Positions 43,532-55,261 of a stretch of 64,000 nucleotides of DNA are shown here, piece by piece. The notes under the pieces are model-generated. The model saw only the letters and a program-made list of their open reading frames with translations. It was not told the DNA's origin and searched no databases. Numbering within the stretch: position 1 is the first letter of the stretch; every line of letters begins with the position of its first letter. Origin of the DNA: Seminavis robusta (lineage: Eukaryota; Bacillariophyta; Bacillariophyceae; Naviculales; Naviculaceae); the NCBI GenBank assembly GCA_903772945.1, contig CAICTM010000038.1:1-64000 (forward strand), given 5' to 3'. A program made the translations under genes and the position numbers.

Positions 43532-45303
43532 CTATCTATATTTCAATCACAACATTCGTTTTAATGATCACTGTACTTGCTTGGTTGCCACAGTAGGAAT
43601 TTGGCCACCGTTTTGAGTGAACCGAAACCTCACACTGTCATGCTGACGCACCTCACGCCATCATGTAAATCCCACAATCAAAAAGCATTCTTGCACGCAG
43701 GGGGACATGTCAAGTGCCACACTATGTGAATTTCTTCATTCGGACGGACAGAAGATACCGGTAGCCCCGCGGCTCGTTTCTTCTGGAGCAAGGAGATTGC
43801 CTACAGTACAATAGAAAGCACCCCTGGGACGCAACTTGATTGCCTTGATGTCTTGCTGCGGCCAACTGCAGGCATTCTCTATCCGTACCAGGTACAGAAT
43901 GAATCGAGGAGGAAAGCAAAGGCTTTCTGAATACCATCTTCCATTCTCCTGCCAAGTAGTTCTTACTCCTACCTACCTATGCATACATATAGCTAGCTAT
44001 GGACAGAAATATGAAGTACTCAGTACGGTACTACTTTGAGTACGACCTTGATGTAAAGTACTACATGTAGTATTCTTATATTACTGAACGACGGGTTGCA
44101 ACCATGGGCAGCTCTGCTTGCATCTTGCTCGTGTTAGCTACCCGACCCCTCACAGCACCACCGCTGGAGACTAACAAACAAACAAAAACGTATTATGGCT
44201 GAGTTTGAACCTCGGTCGTGCCACCACTGGCTACGGTACCAGTTGCTTGATTTGCTACTAGCTAGTAGAGTAGGTCACTGCTCGTTCTGCCTCTTCTCAG
44301 CCAAACACATTATTTTAGCACTCTCACTTTTTGCTGCATTGCTTTGATACAACTACTGCGAGTAAAATGCTACTACTAGTAGTAGGCCAGCCAGGCAGCC
44401 AACCAACCCCAGTGCATGTGCTCTTGCAGAGGCGATATCTATTGGAACAGCTATTGGAACGTTCCATGAACGGGTGAATTTCAAAGCATCTCACAACCAA
44501 TGAAAGGCTCAGCTCCACCAACCTCAGACATCAATGGAGCGAACCGCCAACCATGCAAACCAAGAGGATTCGATTCAAGGATATTCTGCCGCACCAGCCA
44601 TGGCAGCCAGATGTCAGTCATCATTCTGAACCCCTTCGTTTTGCACCCAGAATAGCAGCTGGATTGGCACATGTATTCTACGGGCGTCCTGCATCGGTCA
44701 TTGGGTATCCAAGCAATTGCTCGATATCCAAGAACTGCTCCCGCTGTGAAGCAACTTCAAAGGCTAGTAGCTAAAAACCAACTATTTACATGCATTGAGC
44801 TATCCGAGATGCCTTGAAGCCTGCCTTTACAACGAAGCCCTCACAATGTACTTCTTGGCATTGAACGGAGGATTGGGGGTGAATTTTGGTACAGAAGTCA
44901 AAAATTTACAGGCATGATTCTCGGATGAACTGACGGCTTGATACACCAGAATACATGCAGCAAAATGGCATATTCTACTGGCAGACACGGGCGGCAAGAG
45001 TACACCACAACACCCCACCTGCAGGCATACTGGAAGCTTTAAAGTGCTAGCTAGTGTTCAGCGGTAATGCAGTTCGAGGGAGAAACGTTAAAAATGCTAC
45101 TGAATCTCGAGCTTTTGGAGAATGCGAGTCGCAACATTAGAAATGCTTTCGGATAGCTCATGGACCCGCCATCCACAAACAAACACAAGTGTTTCATAAA
45201 ACTTTCATCTGAAGGCCTTCAATCTCATCGCTATTTTCATTATTCTATCTCAGTTTGGTCAGCAAGCCTTTCTTTTAAAGCTCCCCCTTCCAACCAAAGC
45301 AAG
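43532..45303. other. spacer, no gene seen
   Basis: It contains the divergent 5' flanks of the MgtE-type gene and the coiled-coil protein, with CTAGCTAG and ACTAGTAG words. 45160-45303 is an in-frame extension upstream of the ATG chosen for the next gene. Confidence 0.55.
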
Positions 45304-46740
45304 ATGTGCGTGACCACACCTCTCTCAGATTCGGCCACCAAGCAATCCACGTCCTCTCGGCCTGATGGAGTCCCTTCGTCCCCCATCAAGAACAATCCAG
45401 GTAATCGTCTGGCTTCTCACTTGGCCCATCCCATTCCTGCATCGCCTCCCTTCCAAAACAGAGTGGTGCATAGGTCTGGTCATCCCTCTCCTGCCACTCG
45501 TGGTCAGGTATTGCCAACTTCTCTCACCTCCAGGCATCTTGTCACTCCCACTATCCGCCGCTCTATCGCCTCCATGAAGATCGCCCGTGTCCCTCCAAGC
45601 AAATCAAGTTCACAGAAGCCTCGTGTGGTGAAGAAATCGCACAAGAACAAGAGTACCAAGGATCCTTGGAACCCTGATGTTCTTCCTCAACGCCGACTAG
45701 TGCCAAAGTCCAAGTCGGAAGGGTTCGAAGTAACGCGAGAGTCCGTTCTCAGAGATTGCCTCCTGATGAAAAAACCGGTCGCCGTGGCTTCTGCAGTTCC
45801 TGAAGCTCGTCTTGCAAAGGCGCCGAGAACCAAAGCTAAGATGACACCTATCCAGTTGGAACAATTGAAACAGAGGGAGGCCCAAAAGCACAAGGATCAG
45901 ATGGTCCTGGAGGAATGCAAGCGATTGCGCAGCGTCGCTGCACCGTATGCTTCCGCACCTCCAAAGCCATCGCCGTGCCCAACCGAAGCACCCACCAGAC
46001 TCGTTCGAGGAGGGGGTGACGTTGTGATGACCGAGGCAACAAGAAACGTCCCGAGTTTGCTCCCCAAGAAGACGCCGCCAGTCAACATGTTGGCGTTGAC
46101 AATGTCGGATCCTCTTGCACACGCGAATCCAAATCAAGCGCAGCAGATCGCCTCGTGGAAAGAGCGTTTGGAAGCTTCTATCCGACAGCTCGAAGAGACA
46201 AAGATCCAGCATCAGCAACTGGAAGTCTCTATCCGAGAACTGGAAAAAGCCAAGATTGAGCATCAGCAGCTGGAAGCCTCTATCCGCATCCTTGAACAGG
46301 CAAAGCTTGATCATCAGCTTTCACGAAGAAACTCCGTCGTTGCTGCGCCCACCACGGCAACGGCAATCTCTGTTGCCAACGCTGTACAGCCTGTTCTCCG
46401 AGTAAGCACCCCTCCTCCCAACAATGCTGGGATCCAAGCCGTCTTGGCTTCTCTGTTGCCTCGTCCTGTTGTTTCACCGCCAACACCACCAAGACCCACA
46501 GTTGTACTACAGGCCGCAGCGGCATCGCCACCAGCAGTCTCGGACGAAGTTGCCAAAGCATTCCTGACTATCTTACTCCAACAAGCGCTCTCGCCGGCGC
46601 CTTCTGCGGCTCCAGCTGCGGCGGCCAGTGCAATTCGTACGACCAATGCTGGCCGTACCATCCAGGCCGACGCCGACAAACAGGAAAAGGCAAGTACGCA
46701 AGCTCGGCTAAAGGCCGCTCTCTACTCTCGTGATCGTTAA
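45304..46740 (+). CDS. unrecognised basic protein with three coiled-coil repeats
   Basis: A single frame; an ATG at 45160 would add 48 residues, but I favour 45304 (MCVTTPLSDSATKQ, about 478 residues), whose AAGATG context follows a leader-like stretch. The N-terminal half is basic and Ser/Pro-rich (KKSHKNKSTKDPWNPD). Residues about 285-340 hold three copies of an 18-residue unit, LEASIRQLEETKIQHQQ, changing to LEVSIRELEKAKIEHQQ and LEASIRILEQAKLDHQ. These form a helical coiled coil, so it probably oligomerises. The C-terminal part is Ala/Pro/Val-rich with a helix (VAKAFLTILLQQAL). No catalytic motif or targeting signal is seen. Function unknown. Confidence 0.65.
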   Translation: MCVTTPLSDSATKQSTSSRPDGVPSSPIKNNPGNRLASHLAHPIPASPPFQNRVVHRSGHPSPATRGQVLPTSLTSRHLVTPTIRRSIASMKIARVPPSKSSSQKPRVVKKSHKNKSTKDPWNPDVLPQRRLVPKSKSEGFEVTRESVLRDCLLMKKPVAVASAVPEARLAKAPRTKAKMTPIQLEQLKQREAQKHKDQMVLEECKRLRSVAAPYASAPPKPSPCPTEAPTRLVRGGGDVVMTEATRNVPSLLPKKTPPVNMLALTMSDPLAHANPNQAQQIASWKERLEASIRQLEETKIQHQQLEVSIRELEKAKIEHQQLEASIRILEQAKLDHQLSRRNSVVAAPTTATAISVANAVQPVLRVSTPPPNNAGIQAVLASLLPRPVVSPPTPPRPTVVLQAAAASPPAVSDEVAKAFLTILLQQALSPAPSAAPAAAASAIRTTNAGRTIQADADKQEKASTQARLKAALYSRDR

Positions 46741-47432
46741 TTAAAGGATCGACTGCTCGAGAAGCCATGATACCTTCGAGAAGTGAGTGCTTAATTAGCA
46801 CTGGAAGACGAGGAGGACGTCCTGAACTCACGAGACGCGCAAAACGGAAGAAATCGAGTGACAAGACTACACTGCACGTTTAACTAGCTACACAATCCCT
46901 CTACTTTTTAACTAGTATGGAGTAATGCATTTTAACGAAAAAGTAACAGTAGCTACAGTTTGAACTTAGCTTGGTCTCAGCAGCAGGATCTTTGAATTGC
47001 TTCGGCCAAGTGTACCCATCCTCTAGCTAGATCTACTAGTAGCTAGTCTAGGTAACGGCGCTGTACTGCCGGTGTAGCATGTTCCCCACCTCACTGCTTC
47101 TGGAGCCACGGAAAAACTGCCTTCTTGGAACATTCTCCCGAACCCGCCAGCACCCGTGCATGAAGGAGCTGTTTGCCTTGCGGCCTTGGATCAACCCAAA
47201 CCAAATCAAGCCACTCTGCTGTTTTAAAAAGACAGACGCGTACGTCAGTGTTGTGAGTTCAACCAGGCTTCAAATCCATGAATGTCAAGGGCAGGCAAGG
47301 ATTTGGTGGTCCCGATGTGCCGATCCCAACTCGATAACCTTTCGGGCAACATCAACTTGGCTTGATACCGTACCCCACCATTACCCCTCCCAATCTGCCA
47401 TTGATAGTATTGTAAGCTAAGTTACGTTGAGA
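46741..47432. other. spacer, no gene seen
   Basis: A 113-codon frame (47079-47420) has no recognisable content; otherwise flanking sequence with CTAGCTAG words. Confidence 0.55.
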
Positions 47433-48407
47433 ATGAGAAATCTCTTGAAATTCCTTTCAGCCGCTCTGACGGCGCCTTTGGCTTTGGGCTTTGCCCACCC
47501 TGGCCCCGCCTTTACGCGCACCAGTGGTTCTGCCATTACCACAACAACAACAACAAGTAGAAAAGCCACTGAGTATTCCATTGCGGATCAAGTGGAACGA
47601 TTTGCCAATGCCAAAAAGGAGAAAAACGAACGGTATTTGGATATCAGCAGTGTCTACAATGGCGGCGATTTGTCCGGAAAACGTGTTTTGGTGACGGGAG
47701 GCAATCGTGGCCTGGGTCTGGAGATCGTGAAGGAACTGGTGGCCATTGGCGCCACTGCGATTGTGCTTTGTCGAAAATCCAATCCCGATCTCGAAGCCAT
47801 TGTGGGACAATGGAACGTTTACGCTGGTGTCGACGTCACGGACGATGAAGCCGTCAAAAAGGCTGCCAAAAACATTAAGAATGACGGTGGCGCCTTGGAC
47901 GTTGTCATCAACAATGCCGGATATTTCTACGACCCATTCGAGTCTATCTTGGAAGATACCATGAACTTTGATGAGCAATTGAAACAAATCAACATTTGTG
48001 GATTGGGACCTCTTCGCGTCAATGCGGCTCTGGTACAGGCAAAGGCGCTGGCAGAGGATGCCAAGTTGATCACCATCACCTCACAGGCAGGATCCTGTGA
48101 ATGGAGAGCTGTACAGAACAAAGACAAGGGTGGAGACTATGGACATCACATGTCCAGGGCTGCTTGCAACATGGCGGGTGTTTTGCAGGCCCAAGAACTC
48201 AAGTCCAAAGGATACTGCGTCGTACTCTTGCATCCTGGGTTCAATCGAACTGAAATGACGGCCAAGTACAAGGATATCTGGGATGTAGAGGGAGCTGTCG
48301 AGCCCAAGGATGGAGCCAAGCGTGTCCTCTACGAAACCATCAAGGCATCCATGGAATCCACGGGAAAATTCATCAATTGCGAAGATGGAAAGGAAATCCC
48401 TTGGTAG
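47433..48407 (+). CDS. short-chain dehydrogenase/reductase-like protein, plastid-type leader, altered active site
   Basis: A single exon of 324 residues; the first ATG is at 47433 ([20 protein letters not shown]). The leader has a hydrophobic signal part followed by [10 protein letters not shown], close to the ASA-F-AP cleavage motif of diatom plastid proteins, so plastid import is inferred. The Rossmann fold is clear: TGGNRGLG (88-95, NAD(P) binding), DV (109-115 region), NNAG (160-163) and a Ser in TSQAG (217). The expected Tyr-x3-Lys pair is missing. Tyr236 is followed by Met240, and the best alignment to the usual YxMSKAA is HHMSRAA (238-244), giving Tyr to His and Lys to Arg. The protein may bind a nucleotide without ordinary dehydrogenase activity, or use another proton relay. 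The upper C-terminal part ([10 protein letters not shown]) fits the C-factor/carbonyl-reductase-like branch. Confidence 0.83.
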   Translation: MRNLLKFLSAALTAPLALGFAHPGPAFTRTSGSAITTTTTTSRKATEYSIADQVERFANAKKEKNERYLDISSVYNGGDLSGKRVLVTGGNRGLGLEIVKELVAIGATAIVLCRKSNPDLEAIVGQWNVYAGVDVTDDEAVKKAAKNIKNDGGALDVVINNAGYFYDPFESILEDTMNFDEQLKQINICGLGPLRVNAALVQAKALAEDAKLITITSQAGSCEWRAVQNKDKGGDYGHHMSRAACNMAGVLQAQELKSKGYCVVLLHPGFNRTEMTAKYKDIWDVEGAVEPKDGAKRVLYETIKASMESTGKFINCEDGKEIPW

Positions 48408-48921
48408 TTCGTTTTATTCTGTGCCATCATTGCTTCTAAGCTAGCTAACTATTATTTGGTAGAGGCTGCGTCCGACATATCGTATCAGTTCTCCTTGGAA
48501 GTTTTGTTTGCCGTGTCATGCTAAGCTAGCTTACTATCTGGTAGAGGCCCCGTTATTACATGAATCGTTCAGTTCTACGGATAGTCTTCTGCCTGGTCGG
48601 ATCGTCACGAGCCATTGCATGACAGTGCTGTCTTAGCTATCCCAGCCCACACCAGCCAGTAGGAACTCCTAGGCAGGTTTTTGGCTGCACGACGAAACAA
48701 CCTCACGCATCGCAGCTACAGTTTGATATATTTTTGAAATAGAGTATCTTACATAACTCTTACAGCAAGCCAGGCACCAGCACTGGCCGCTCTACCTATT
48801 AGTTTCTGAATCCTTATCCTTTCCCTTTGACTCCAACAGGATTCGATTCTTGGTGGTCCTCGTCCAAAACGAAAAGATTCTCGCTAAGACCGACCCTAGC
48901 TAGTAGCCAGTCAAACAACAA
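48408..48921. other. spacer, no gene seen
   Basis: Shared 3' flank of two convergent genes. A short direct repeat (GCTAGCT-rich, TGGTAGAGGC at about 48459 and 48540) is visible. Confidence 0.55.
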
Positions 48922-51469
48922 CTACGACGAAGCTCCTTGCTTCTTCATGGTCATCTCTGGTTGCTTGGACGCATCGTAAAAGATTCGCTTGTCGTACTCG
49001 ACCAAACCCAAGGCAGAACCGGCGTCGGCCCAGTACTTTTTGCCACCGAGGGCTGCGGATTTGCATTCTCGCAGTTTCGACAATTCGCTTCGAATTTCCG
49101 CAGGAATATGCTGGCAGTGCTCGGCCAAATGCAGAGTGGCAATGGTCTGACTCATCTGGTACAGACGATCGAGCTTGGAGGGATAGTAGATGGCAGCTCG
49201 TTGGCGTTGCTGGGGCGGGATGGCGGTGCAATGACGGCATCGAATACCTACTTGGCCGGCGACAATGGGACGGTTGCGTCCTCGTGTGCTGACCGCAGTG
49301 TCTTCCTTGTCGGCCTGGAATGCTTCGATTTGTTTTCGAACGAGGACCTGATACTCGGACAAATCTTCGTTGTCACTGGGCAGGTACAACAATTTGGGCT
49401 TCGTCTTTTGGTATTTAGGAGGAGGTCCCAAGGGAGGACTAGCCTTTTCCTTTGCGGCTTTCTTGGTCGGTTTCGGGTTTGGAACCGACATCATTTCTTG
49501 GTGATCTCTCTTGGTTCCAGCGACCTGTTGAGGTTGGCTGGTGGTGGTGCCGACTTCGGGTGTGTACTTGTTGGTGTTGTTGTCAACCATGCCATTGGAA
49601 GTAGCATTCATGGCAGCAGCACGTTGTCTCATCTGATGCTGTTGCTCGTGGTCTCTACCAGCTAGATAAGCCGTGAGTATTCGTAGATCACTGGCATCTG
49701 AAACGGAGGGGGGATTGGGGAACGCCCCGCGAGCAAAGACCGGCCACCGGTGAGGCATACGCATAGTACCCATACGCGACATCTATGTGGAAAAGTGAGG
49801 AAGGAAAGCATCCATAAGTAAAAAGGCACGTACCACCCTCGTCGTCGTCGCTGTCGTCCATAAAATCTCCAACCTCGTAACTCACCCTATCCAATCCAAT
49901 TAGTTGCTCTATGGTGGGCCCCCTCGCCGATGCACCAGCTGCCACTGGAGGTCTGGTGGGGGCTCTCATGGGTGCGGGTGCCATGGAGGCACCAGCAGCA
50001 GCAAGATATTGGTTTGGAATATATGGTTCTGGTGGAGATGGTGCTGCTGCTGACACGCCAGCAAGATAAGGGTCTGTAGCTGTCCCTGCACCCCCCACTT
50101 CGTAAGGATCTGTGGCTGTCCCTGCACCTCCCACTCCGGCGGCGCGATAGGGGTTTTGTGTTCCACGGAATTGGTCTTGCGCAGAAGCAGCGGCTACAGC
50201 CCCTCTGTAGGGATCCTGAACCGTCCTGGCGGGAGCAGGAGCTGTAGGAAGTCTCCTAGCCGCTGGAACGGGCGCCTGGGTGGGAGCTGCTGCAGTTCCT
50301 CTGTAAGGGTCTTGTGTGGTTCCGAGGAATTGGTCTTGATTAGAAGAAGCCGCCGCTGCAGCTCCTCTGTAGGGATCCTGAACCGTCCTCGGGGGCGCCT
50401 GGGTAGGAGCTCGAACGGCGGGTGGAACGGGCGCCTGGGTGGCTGCTTGAATGGCGGGTGGGACCGGTGCCTGAGTGGGTGCTTGAACGGCAGGACCCCC
50501 AATCAAAGGTTCGTTTCCGACCGCCAAGAAATTGTCCGGCTTTGGGGTCGCAATGAGTCGACATCCGGGTGGGTCTTGTGTTCGTGACGTCGGCGCTGGT
50601 GGTGGTCTGACTTGAGCAGCAGCAGCAGCATCCGTGGGTGCAGCAGCGTCCAGCTCTTGCTGTTGTGCTCGTTCCAAAGCGAGCTCTCGTTCCAATTCGA
50701 TGTCTCTTTGTCGGGCCCGCATTGCCGCTCTTCGGGCCGCCAAGAGTCTCTCGGAAGGTGGTTTTGGAGACACGGCTCGGTTTGATGGAGGCAGAACCGA
50801 TTTGACATTCGGTCTCCCTCGAGGAAACAAGGCCAAAAGTTCCGAGGTGGGAATTCCAGCCAAAGGACTCGCCGATGCGGCTGATGAGAGGGGATCACCT
50901 CCAGTGGCAGTTCTTCTCTGTAGCAGAGCCAAGCGTCGTTGCTGTGAAACATAAAATGCAAAAAATAAAAATGCATGAGAATACGGAGGTCAGCACCAGG
51001 TATCGGAAGCGAACCACACCGCAATAATAGTAAAATACCCAGTAAAGTCGGGCCATGGCGGCAAGACAAAAAAGGGTAGCATTCTCTGCAACATTTTCAT
51101 TTGGAAAGACTTACGTTATCTTCTCTTAGCCTCATTAGCTCGGCTGTGTGCGTGGGATGATAATAATTTCAGAAATTGAGGTTAAGGCCGTGGGTATACA
51201 CCGATTGTACCCATAAATCAGAGATATTAACAGTAGATAATACCCAATGATACCCATTAAAATGCCATTAACCCAACAGAATCAATAGACAAGACAAGAC
51301 AAGACAAGACAATAGCAAGCAAGGGGTGAGTCGAGCTGTGGGGTGGGGGACATGCTACCATGCTACCTTCTCTCACTGGATAACGCGTACCTTGCCGGGC
51401 ATCCACGCCATCGTCGTCCTCGCTGAAGCGCTGCAGCATATTGAAACCTTCTTCTGTTGTATCCGTCAT
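48922..51469 (-). CDS. unrecognised four-exon protein with a Cys/His (CxxC...HxxxxC) domain and a 29-nt microexon
   Basis: Exons on the minus strand: 51391-51469, 51115-51143 (29 nt), 49886-50941 and 48922-49782. All joins keep one frame, giving about 674 residues. Exon 1 (MTDTTEEGFNMLQRFSEDDD) leads through the microexon (ELMRLREDN) into QRRLALLQRR, a continuous helix. The middle (exon 3) is Pro/Ala-rich with repeated TVQDPYRGA and QAPTQAPVP units. Exon 4 carries a basic segment and a compact domain: GRNRPIVAGQVGIRCRHC, then YYPSKL-LYQM, HLAEHCQHIP and GGKKYWAD. Cys570, Cys573, His606 and Cys611 may bind zinc. I have seen domains of this pattern in many uncharacterised diatom proteins; their role is unknown. 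An alternative exon 3 donor at 49834 would leave a 51-nt intron and lose the frame, so I rejected it. Confidence 0.75.
51292..51311. repeat. (GACAA)n simple repeat
   Basis: Four GACAA pentamers lie in the first intron of the four-exon gene. Confidence 0.7.
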
Positions 51470-53692
51470 GTTCTGATAATGCTCTGTTGTCTCCTCTTCT
51501 GCTATTAGCTAGTTGGCACTAGTCGGTCCAACTGGATGGTTGCTTTCTTTCTTTCCAACTTTCTGATTCTCTCTGATCGCAAAACTGAGGTCGATACTCA
51601 GGTTCCTGCTCTCTAGCTTTCCTCTGATAATAAGGTCACCCTCTCCTACTGGTTCTTCCTTTCAAGTGATCCTATGCGTTGGCCTTGTTGTTGTGCTGCT
51701 GAAGCAAAGGTAGTAAAGGTGATGCTGATGAGGCTGCGCTTTTTGTGTTGTTGGTTGCTCTTGGAGGGCGAAATGAATACCTCAAGCAGTTCCTACATTG
51801 GGGCTTTATGCGAATGGCCATTCAATTCACACTACCCAGTACTGCCTGGACTCCAGTACTGCCAATACGTATGCCCTCACGTTGCATCGACACTTTAGTT
51901 AGCTGCCCACAGTGTGAGCGTAGCAGCGACTGGCCAAATACGAGTAAATAGCTAAAACTGCATAGAAACAGGCTAGCAGAAACCATTATTGCGGGAAAAC
52001 AAAACAATTACTCTCACTAGTCCAGAGGTACTATTCTGACGTACCAGTACCGCAGCTCCTCACGTTTTGCTTGCCGAAAGCATCAGTGGAGGCACAGCCG
52101 ACATGTAACAAAAGACAAGAGACTTTGCCATAGACTTCTGGTAGCTACGGCTGTACCGGAAGCAAGCCAAATATTGGCCATTCAGGTATCATCAAGAAAC
52201 TGCTGCATCTTCTCATTACTCTAACTAAGTTATGTCAATGTCAATGTATCTATGCAGCTAGTGATGCAAAGGAGTGAGTCCTCGATCTAGCTAGTCTAGC
52301 TAGCTAGCAAGCTACTGGTACTGTAGAACCAGCTCTAACCGGAGCTGCCTGACCCCAGCAAGCCAAGGCACCGAGCTGTCCATGCAAGCACCATGACGAA
52401 CCATGACTCCTGGGGTTGTTCTCTGTATGACCAGCTATGCTGTTTTAATGATTTGTTTTACCTCTTCCCGCAACAATCCTGGTTCCACCTATGCCAACAC
52501 CCAGCAAAATCGACCAGGTTCCTTCTGGAAGATAGAATTGAACATGGATCTCTACAAAATTGCATAGTAAAGTGGTATAAACATGACTAGAGTAAACTAA
52601 ACCTTTAATTCTATGAAACATAGAATTTGTCACAGTCATTCAGAAGCTGGGTTCCAAGTACAGCTACTTTAATAGTGGAACCACAGATATAAAGGAAACA
52701 GTTTCATCTACCAGAATGCTTGTTAAGTAAAATGCTTTTCATCTAACCATTCATCGATCTTGCAAAGAGAGGCTCGTGAAGCAATACCACTGAGAGAAGA
52801 GACAGTGGCGAAAATTGTAGGATACCTCCTTCCGGCCAAAATCCCAAGAAGCGGCTCGAAACTGCATCTCTTTGTTCCAGGTTCCACATCCCCTTGCTTT
52901 CGTTGCTTTCGTTGCTGGTACCGCTGCTGTACTGGCATCTGGCATAGCTCGAAGTGTGACGACCTTGGGTGACTGTTGCATCAAAGCACTACTGTACTAA
53001 TGTACTTGTGGCTCGTACAATGACAGATTCGATTTGTACCGGCACATCCAGTTCCAGGTTCCAGGTTGAGCGTTTTGATGAGCTTGTCTTGTTGATGGAT
53101 ACAAGAAGTACTGGTACAGTACTATTAATAGCTAGTAGCTAGGCAATGGAATGCGAATCGATCGAATCATTCGATTCTTATACTACGTCTTCCCCCAGGC
53201 CTAGGCCAACCGGTTCAACCCATGCAACGTTCTTCCATCTTGGTACCATTTTGAAATCAAGTATAGGTTTATGGGTGGGATGTGGGTGCAAGCCCTTCTG
53301 CTTTGTGGGAGGCAACAACAATTATTGCCTGGCTACAGTGTAGCTTGGGTTATCACCGTACAAGTACGGCACTTGAAGGATCGAAGTAGGCTATTATGCA
53401 TTATTTGGTCTCGTTGTGAGTGTGTGTTGTTGAGTGTGAACTCATGACAGGCCGGAATCGACCATCCAATCCCCGCCATCGTGAATTTTTTGCCTGGCTA
53501 GCTAGCTAGTGTATTCGCCCAAAGCCTGTTGCATGTACCGAAGTACCGACGTAAGAACTTGAATGTACCATACTAGCTAGTACGAAAGAACCTCCACGAA
53601 GAGATCCCATGGGCTCCAGGCTAAGTACTGCATCTACCAGCTTCTGAGCAGTTTCCACCTTACCGCCATCCCGTGACCTTTAGATCTAGGTG

Positions 53693-53848
53693 GTAGTTGA
53701 GTTGATGGATGGTTGGTTGGTTGGCTGGGGATGTTCAGGCAGTCCCTCTATCCTCTATCATCAGCTCGTAGTTGAGTTGATGGATGGTTGGTTGGTTGGC
53801 TGGGGATGTTCAGGCAGTCCCTCTATCCTCTATCATCAGCTCGTAGTT
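53693..53848. repeat. tandem repeat, two 75-bp copies
   Basis: Copies start GTAGTTGAGTTGATGG at 53693 and 53768 and are identical over 75 bp. A third begins GTAGTT at 53843 and then diverges. The absence of changes between copies points to a very recent duplication. Confidence 0.85.
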
Positions 53849-53929
53849 AGCTGGCTGGGTAGTAAGAAGTAGCCAGGCAGGCACGTACCGTAGTAGATTG
53901 GGGGCCGAGTACCACCAGCCACAAGCAAC

Positions 53930-54400
53930 TCGCGGGTTACATGTAGTTTCCAAAGAAAGTACCGGTAGCTAGTAGGCGTGTGAGTTTAGTGGCTGTGCAT
54001 GGCCAACTTGACTCGTACAGCAGCTTTTACAGCACAAGTGGCTGCATGTGACAAACACTGACAACCTGTATGTGGAGATTAGAGGTGTCGAGGATGCTGC
54101 TCACCTAAAAGTGACGCTACCTTCATGTTGACTGGGGAATGCAGTTTGCAACTCTCGGGTCTCGGGTTACATGTAGTTTCCAAAGAAGCGAAGTACATGT
54201 ACTAGCTAGGTGTGATACCGGTACATGTACCGATCCAGCTGTGAGCGAGATGTGTCGGGCAGCAACATGGCATTACCTCCTCGTCCAAGAGTTTGGTGGC
54301 TGTGCGTAGTGGCTGACAACTGACAACATGTGGAGATGTGGAGATGTGGGCTGGCTGGAGGCTGGCTGGTGACCTAAAAGTGACGCTGAAGGCTGCACAA
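53930..54400. repeat. diverged duplication of about 230 bp
   Basis: Words recur in the same order about 230-265 bp apart: GGGTTACATGTAGTTTCCAA (53935 and 54165), GTGGCTGTGC (53990 and 54297), TGACAAC...GTGGAGAT (54060 and 54325) and ACCTAAAAGTGACGCT (54105 and 54372). This indicates an older segmental duplication with later indels. Confidence 0.6.
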
Positions 54401-55261
54401 AGGCTGACCTAACACTTTAGAAGTGGCGTTGTACCTGATAGTGCGCCTCCACAGTCTCTCGTGCGATGTGCTTCACGTAATTACAGTTCGCATGATATGA
54501 TCGCAAAATTATTTTTGCATGGGCTGATGTGGGCTTTTTTTGTTGATTGATGCACAGCTCATCGCTCATCCTCACTAGAACTTTTAGCATTTGGCTGGGC
54601 GACCTCTGGATGGCTTCCGCAACGCCGCGACCCCTTGTAACAACGAGTGGAGATCGCTCTGGTTCTGCTCGGGTGATGGTAGCTTCGGTAATGTCATTGA
54701 CTTGCATGGGCGGCACATGCCCACCAATGACGATGAGTTGAGTTGCGATGATGTTGTTTCCACACAGTATTACTCCCACCCCCTTTTCTTGCTTCGCACC
54801 CCTTTTGCTTGGCATGATCAAAGTCCCCCCAAAGACAGCCGGTGAAATTTCGGCTGACAATACTGCTACATGTAGCTACCGGTAGCTACTTTCCAGCCAG
54901 CTGTCTGTTGCGTTCATGATTGGTCCCGAGAGTTGACGTGACCGCTTACTATGCACACCGGTACTGGCTGTCTCATTGGTGGTCCACGTCGATGGCAGTC
55001 ATCCACGGTCACCACTCGTGGACGGACGGCAGACAGACCACAAGGCTGTTGCCTGCCATTCAAGCTGCTAAAAAAAAGATCTTTTGTCTCAACCCAGCCA
55101 TTCCACCACGTGCTGCGCAAAGGAAGGTGGAGTGCAGTGGCAGTCCTCCCACGCATAACCAACCACAACCTTATCAATCGAGAACTACTACCAAGTTGTT
55201 ATTACTGCCAATCGAGTTGTTACAACTAAAACTAAGAGAAAGTAGAGTAGTGAGGTTCAGG

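Larger units (their letters stand above)
51470..55261. other. long spacer with local duplications
   Basis: It holds a 75-bp tandem repeat (53693-53848), a diverged duplication of about 230 bp (53930-54400), many CTAGCTAG words and the 5' flank of the PstS-like gene. Short frames have no recognisable content. Confidence 0.55.

Noticed and set aside
47240-47300. tRNA-like T-arm sequence (GGCTTCAAATCC)
   Set aside because: The flanking bases do not form a T-stem, and no acceptor or anticodon arm is present. No tRNA could be supported anywhere in the window.
49688-49834. Reading exon 3 of the four-exon gene straight through to 49688
   Set aside because: This would lose the conserved C-terminal domain; the GTGAGT donor at 49885 joins exon 4 in frame with a 103-nt intron.
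54920-55261. Upstream extension of the PstS-like protein
   Set aside because: The extra 114 codons lack protein character, and the signal peptide starts cleanly at 55262.
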